From Janibacter melonis (GTDB lineage Bacteria; Actinomycetota; Actinomycetes; Actinomycetales; Dermatophilaceae), in NCBI RefSeq assembly GCF_020567375.1, contig NZ_JAJBZM010000002.1, forward strand, positions 588,779 to 652,778: a stretch of 64,000 nt of DNA, in the 5' to 3' direction. A program made the translations under genes and the position numbers. Positions 61,913 to 64,000 of this stretch are shown piece by piece; the first letter of the stretch is position 1, and every line of letters begins with the position of its first letter. Under the pieces are notes generated by a model. It saw only the letters and a list, made by a program, of their open reading frames with translations, was not told the origin of the DNA and made no database searches.

Positions 61913-62095
61913 ATGCGGACTCACGAGAAGTGGTTGCTCGTCGCCATCACCTTCACGGTGCTGCGCTGGGTCGTCATGGCCACGCTCGACGGGACCGCGG
62001 AGACGATCCTCGGCGTCGCACTGGGCATCCTCACGCTGGTGTGCGCGGCGGTCGCCTTCGTCGCGTGGCGCCGTGAGGGTCCCCGACGCAGCTGA
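61913..62095 (+). CDS. 60-residue two-helix membrane protein (family member 2)
   Basis: MRTHEKW start, helix, MATLDGTAETIL loop, second helix, and WRREGPRRS end. It mirrors the layout of the proteins at 20065 and 63325. GGGAGGAGG lies upstream. Before the island inserted, this gene and 20065 would have flanked the tRNA-Arg gene. Function unknown. Confidence 0.65.
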   Translation: MRTHEKWLLVAITFTVLRWVVMATLDGTAETILGVALGILTLVCAAVAFVAWRREGPRRS

Positions 62096-62116
62096 GCTCC
62101 GGACGAAGAGCACGCC

Positions 62117-62200
62117 GCGGCTTCAGCCGCCGCTGGCGCCGGTAGCCGTGACGCACGTCGCCCCCCGCACTCGCTCCGGACGGAGGTCGAGGCGGGGGGC
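62117..62200. terminator. Hairpins downstream of the small membrane protein
   Basis: GCGGC-TTCA-GCCGC (62117-62130), then a 9-bp inverted repeat GCCCCCCGC (62160-62168) with GCGGGGGGC (62192-62200). They lie between convergent genes and could terminate both. Confidence 0.6.
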
Positions 62201-62235
62201 AAGACCGTCGCAAGGACGGTGCCAAGGCACTCACA

Positions 62236-62499
62236 TCAGCGTCGGCCCGTGACCGCCTTGACGACGAAGAGCAGGATCACAGCGCCGAGGAGCGCGGTGA
62301 GGAAGCTGAAGATGATCCCAGCGCCTTCCACGTCGACGCCGATGAGGCTGAGCAGGAAGCCACCGAGCAGACCGCCGACGATGCCGACGACGATGTTCAG
62401 TGGGATGCCCATCTGCGCATCCGTGCCCATGAACTTGCTCGCGATCCACCCGGCGAGGCCGCCGATCACGATCCAACCGATGAAGCCGAGTCCGAGCAC
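62236..62499 (-). CDS. GlsB/YeaQ/YmgE-family membrane protein
   Basis: 87 residues, three hydrophobic helices. GFIGWIVIGGLAGWIASKFM and the glycine-rich GIVGGLLGGFLLSLIG are the family signature (transglycosylase-associated/stress-induced membrane protein). GTG 62499 with AAAGG about ten bases upstream gives the usual N-terminus; in-frame GTGs upstream are alternatives. Often induced by envelope or acid stress in other bacteria. Confidence 0.85.
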   Translation of the reverse strand: MLGLGFIGWIVIGGLAGWIASKFMGTDAQMGIPLNIVVGIVGGLLGGFLLSLIGVDVEGAGIIFSFLTALLGAVILLFVVKAVTGRR

Positions 62500-62668
62500 G
62501 ACAATCACACCTTTCACATCAGAAACACACACAACACTTGCGGGCCGACGATAGGCGGTGTAAGAGGTCTCCGAGGTTCTTGAGACGGGGCCAATCTGCA
62601 CGTGCCCGCGTGGACGCGGTCGTCCACCGCACGAGTCAGCGCCTTGTGACCCTGCTGGAGACAGCGGT

Positions 62669-62690
62669 GGGCCTCCCGCAGGTGAGGCCC
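62669..62690. terminator. Hairpin terminator
   Basis: GGGCCTC (62669-62675) pairs with GAGGCCC (62684-62690), loop 8. Directly downstream of the minus-strand gene ending at 62704. Confidence 0.7.
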
Positions 62691-62703
62691 TCTCGCGACT
62701 GCC

Positions 62704-63243
62704 TCAGACCCCGAGCTCCCACTCGGCGACGGTGCGGCAGCCGTGGTTGGCGTACCTCTGCAGCGAGATCCGCTCGGCCCGGCACCGAGCCGGCAGGGTC
62801 GGGCCGAGCGCGGACCGGGTGGACCCGACGGTGACCCCGCCCGCCACGTGGTCGACTGTGAGGTGCGGGACGGGGTCGAAGCGCCCGCCGTACGGTGGGC
62901 ACTGCGGGAAGGCCGCGACCAGCGCGGCCGTCAGCGAGGCGAAGGGGGCCGCCGGGTCAGGTCCCAGGTAGATGGTGCCGTCGGGGAAGACCCCCATCTC
63001 GTCCAGCACGAAGTCGATCGGCGCCGTCCTCGACGCGACCTCGGCGATCACGGCCAGGTCAGCGGCTGTCGGGGCGACGACCCACGGCGCGAGCAGGGTG
63101 ATGTGGGCGTGGACGAACGCGGCGTCGGTGGACACGAAGGAGCCGTCGTAGTGACGCGTCCGCTCGAGCACGAAGTCCTCGAGCTGCGGCACCGGAACGA
63201 CGAGCACGTGGTGCCCATCGGTCGCCGTGTCGCTCGTGCTCAT
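62704..63243 (-). CDS. 2'-5' RNA ligase/phosphodiesterase-superfamily protein
   Basis: 179 residues with the two His-x-Thr motifs of the 2H phosphoesterase fold: AHITLLAPW (about residue 50) and PHLTVDHV (about 130). LVVPVPQLEDFV is the typical first strand. Enzymes of this fold act on 2',3'-cyclic phosphates of RNA or small nucleotides. The ATG at 63243 is chosen; upstream codons are out of context. The substrate is unknown. Confidence 0.75.
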   Translation of the reverse strand: MSTSDTATDGHHVLVVPVPQLEDFVLERTRHYDGSFVSTDAAFVHAHITLLAPWVVAPTAADLAVIAEVASRTAPIDFVLDEMGVFPDGTIYLGPDPAAPFASLTAALVAAFPQCPPYGGRFDPVPHLTVDHVAGGVTVGSTRSALGPTLPARCRAERISLQRYANHGCRTVAEWELGV

Positions 63244-63324
63244 GGCCGCGACCCTAGGTCGGCGCCGCAGGAGGCCGCACGTCCGGACCGTCCCCGGATA
63301 CCCAGGACCTGCTTCCATGACCCC

Positions 63325-63501
63325 ATGTCACCCGCACGCCTGTGGTTCGCCGCCGCCCTCGTCCTCGGTGTCGCCGCTCGCATCGCGGACCGTGCGCTGT
63401 CAGGCGGCGGCGCCGACGTCACGACGGTCGTCCTCGTCGCCCTGATGCTCGTCTGCATCGGCATCGGCGCCACCTCGTGGTTCAGACGCAGCCAGCGCTG
63501 A
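63325..63501 (+). CDS. 58-residue two-helix membrane protein (family member 3)
   Basis: MSPARLW start, helix, RALSGGGADVT loop, helix, and SWFRRSQR end. The end resembles SWFRWTQRER of the protein at 20065. Third member of the small family clustered around the tRNA-Arg locus. Function unknown. Confidence 0.6.
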   Translation: MSPARLWFAAALVLGVAARIADRALSGGGADVTTVVLVALMLVCIGIGATSWFRRSQR

Positions 63502-63517
63502 GCCCCTCACGACAGAC

Positions 63518-63551
63518 GAGGGCCCGGCCGTCACCGGACGACCGGGCCCTC
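63518..63551. terminator. Strong bidirectional hairpin terminator
   Basis: GAGGGCCCGG (63518-63527) and CCGGGCCCTC (63542-63551) form a perfect 10-bp stem between the convergent small membrane gene and katG. Confidence 0.85.
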
Positions 63552-63565
63552 ACCTGCTCATGACG

Positions 63566-64000
63566 TCACACGAGGTCGAAGCGGTCAGCCTCCATGACCT
63601 TCGTCCACGCCGTGGCGAAGTCGGCGGCGAGCTTGCCCTTCGCGTCCTCGCTCGCGTACACCTCCGAGAGCGCACGCAGCTGCGAGTTCGACCCGAAGAC
63701 GAGGTCCACACCGGTCGCCGTCCACTTCTTCTCGCCGCTCGCGGCGTCGCGGATCTCGTAGACCCCGTCGCCGGTCTTCACCCACTCGGCGCCGGGGGCC
63801 AGCAGGTTCGCGAAGAAGTCGTTGCTCAGCACGCCCGGGCGGTCGGTGAGCACGCCGTGCTCGGACCCGCCGTGGTTGGCGCCGAGGACGCGCAGGCCGC
63901 CGACCAGCGCGGTCATCTCCGGCGCGCCGAGGCCGAGCATGTACGCGCGCTCGACGAGCAGCTTCTCCGCCGGCACCGGCAGGCCCTCGCGCAGGTAGTT
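63566..64000 (-). CDS. katG: Catalase-peroxidase KatG, C-terminal part (gene runs off the window)
   Basis: The last 145 or so residues. [51 protein letters not shown], and the end [37 protein letters not shown] are the C-terminal domain of KatG, a bifunctional catalase and peroxidase. The start lies beyond base 64000. A strong terminator follows. Confidence 0.95.
   Translation of the reverse strand, partial: NYLREGLPVPAEKLLVERAYMLGLGAPEMTALVGGLRVLGANHGGSEHGVLTDRPGVLSNDFFANLLAPGAEWVKTGDGVYEIRDAASGEKKWTATGVDLVFGSNSQLRALSEVYASEDAKGKLAADFATAWTKVMEADRFDLV

Overview
The window looks like the chromosome of a high-GC actinobacterium, probably Micrococcales and perhaps Intrasporangiaceae (Janibacter-like). 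Family-level clues are an IdeR/DtxR regulator with all metal ligands, a ydaO-type leader in front of an NlpC/P60 hydrolase, Lsr2, a 13E12-type DUF222/HNH gene under a perfect actinobacterial SOS box, and pervasive GC-rich coding with GTGA/ATGA stop-start overlaps. The genus is a guess.

Layout. (1) 1-20382 is ordinary chromosome: an 89-base poly-C tract, a MarR/MFS pair, a GT39-like glycosyltransferase, serC with a Ser/Gly-rich lipoprotein, two divergent OafA-type acyltransferases, a hydroxyacid-oxoacid transhydrogenase pair, MFS plus IdeR, a riboswitch-controlled NlpC/P60 protein, a GH15-like protein, the SOS-boxed HNH gene and a lactate monooxygenase. (2) 20383-61799 is a 41.4-kb genomic island bounded by 46-bp direct repeats derived from the 3' half of tRNA-Arg(CCT), with a decayed tyrosine integrase beside the right repeat. 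(3) 61800-64000 is chromosome again: the rest of the tRNA, small membrane proteins, a 2'-5' RNA ligase-like protein and the C-terminal part of katG.

Inside the island: an OGG-fold protein, Lsr2, a multi-HTH protein ending in a C2H2 zinc finger, a large PD-(D/E)xK nuclease and a class II tRNA-like gene reading GAA (20.6-26.4 kb); a 17-residue-repeat membrane protein (26.5-27.4 kb); an MmyB-regulated redox cluster (27.9-35.1 kb); a MerR/GyrI pair; then a stretch (38.5-58.6 kb) dominated by an orphan Rhs C-terminal toxin, many immunity-type genes (DUF4304 three times, Imm8, DUF4265, DUF6188, SMI1/KNR4 twice) and small secreted proteins, interrupted by a copper-resistance module (CueP, copper ATPase, DUF305, two-component system); finally merR/merA.

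The most interesting observation is a dispersed intergenic element with consensus near GTGCGGTGACGATCGTCAA and the perfect palindromic core GACGATCGTC. About 13 copies lie between 26.4 and 58.7 kb, always between genes, and divide the island into cassette-like blocks. One copy lies just upstream of a small serine recombinase (43377-44030) and another just before a truncated second copy of that recombinase (52064-52243). I propose that this is a serine-recombinase-driven cassette-accretion array carrying immunity, toxin and metal-resistance cargo. That is an inference from sequence pattern alone.

Many gene names rest on recognition of family patterns from memory, with no database search. Start codons were chosen by ribosome-binding-site and overlap evidence where visible.
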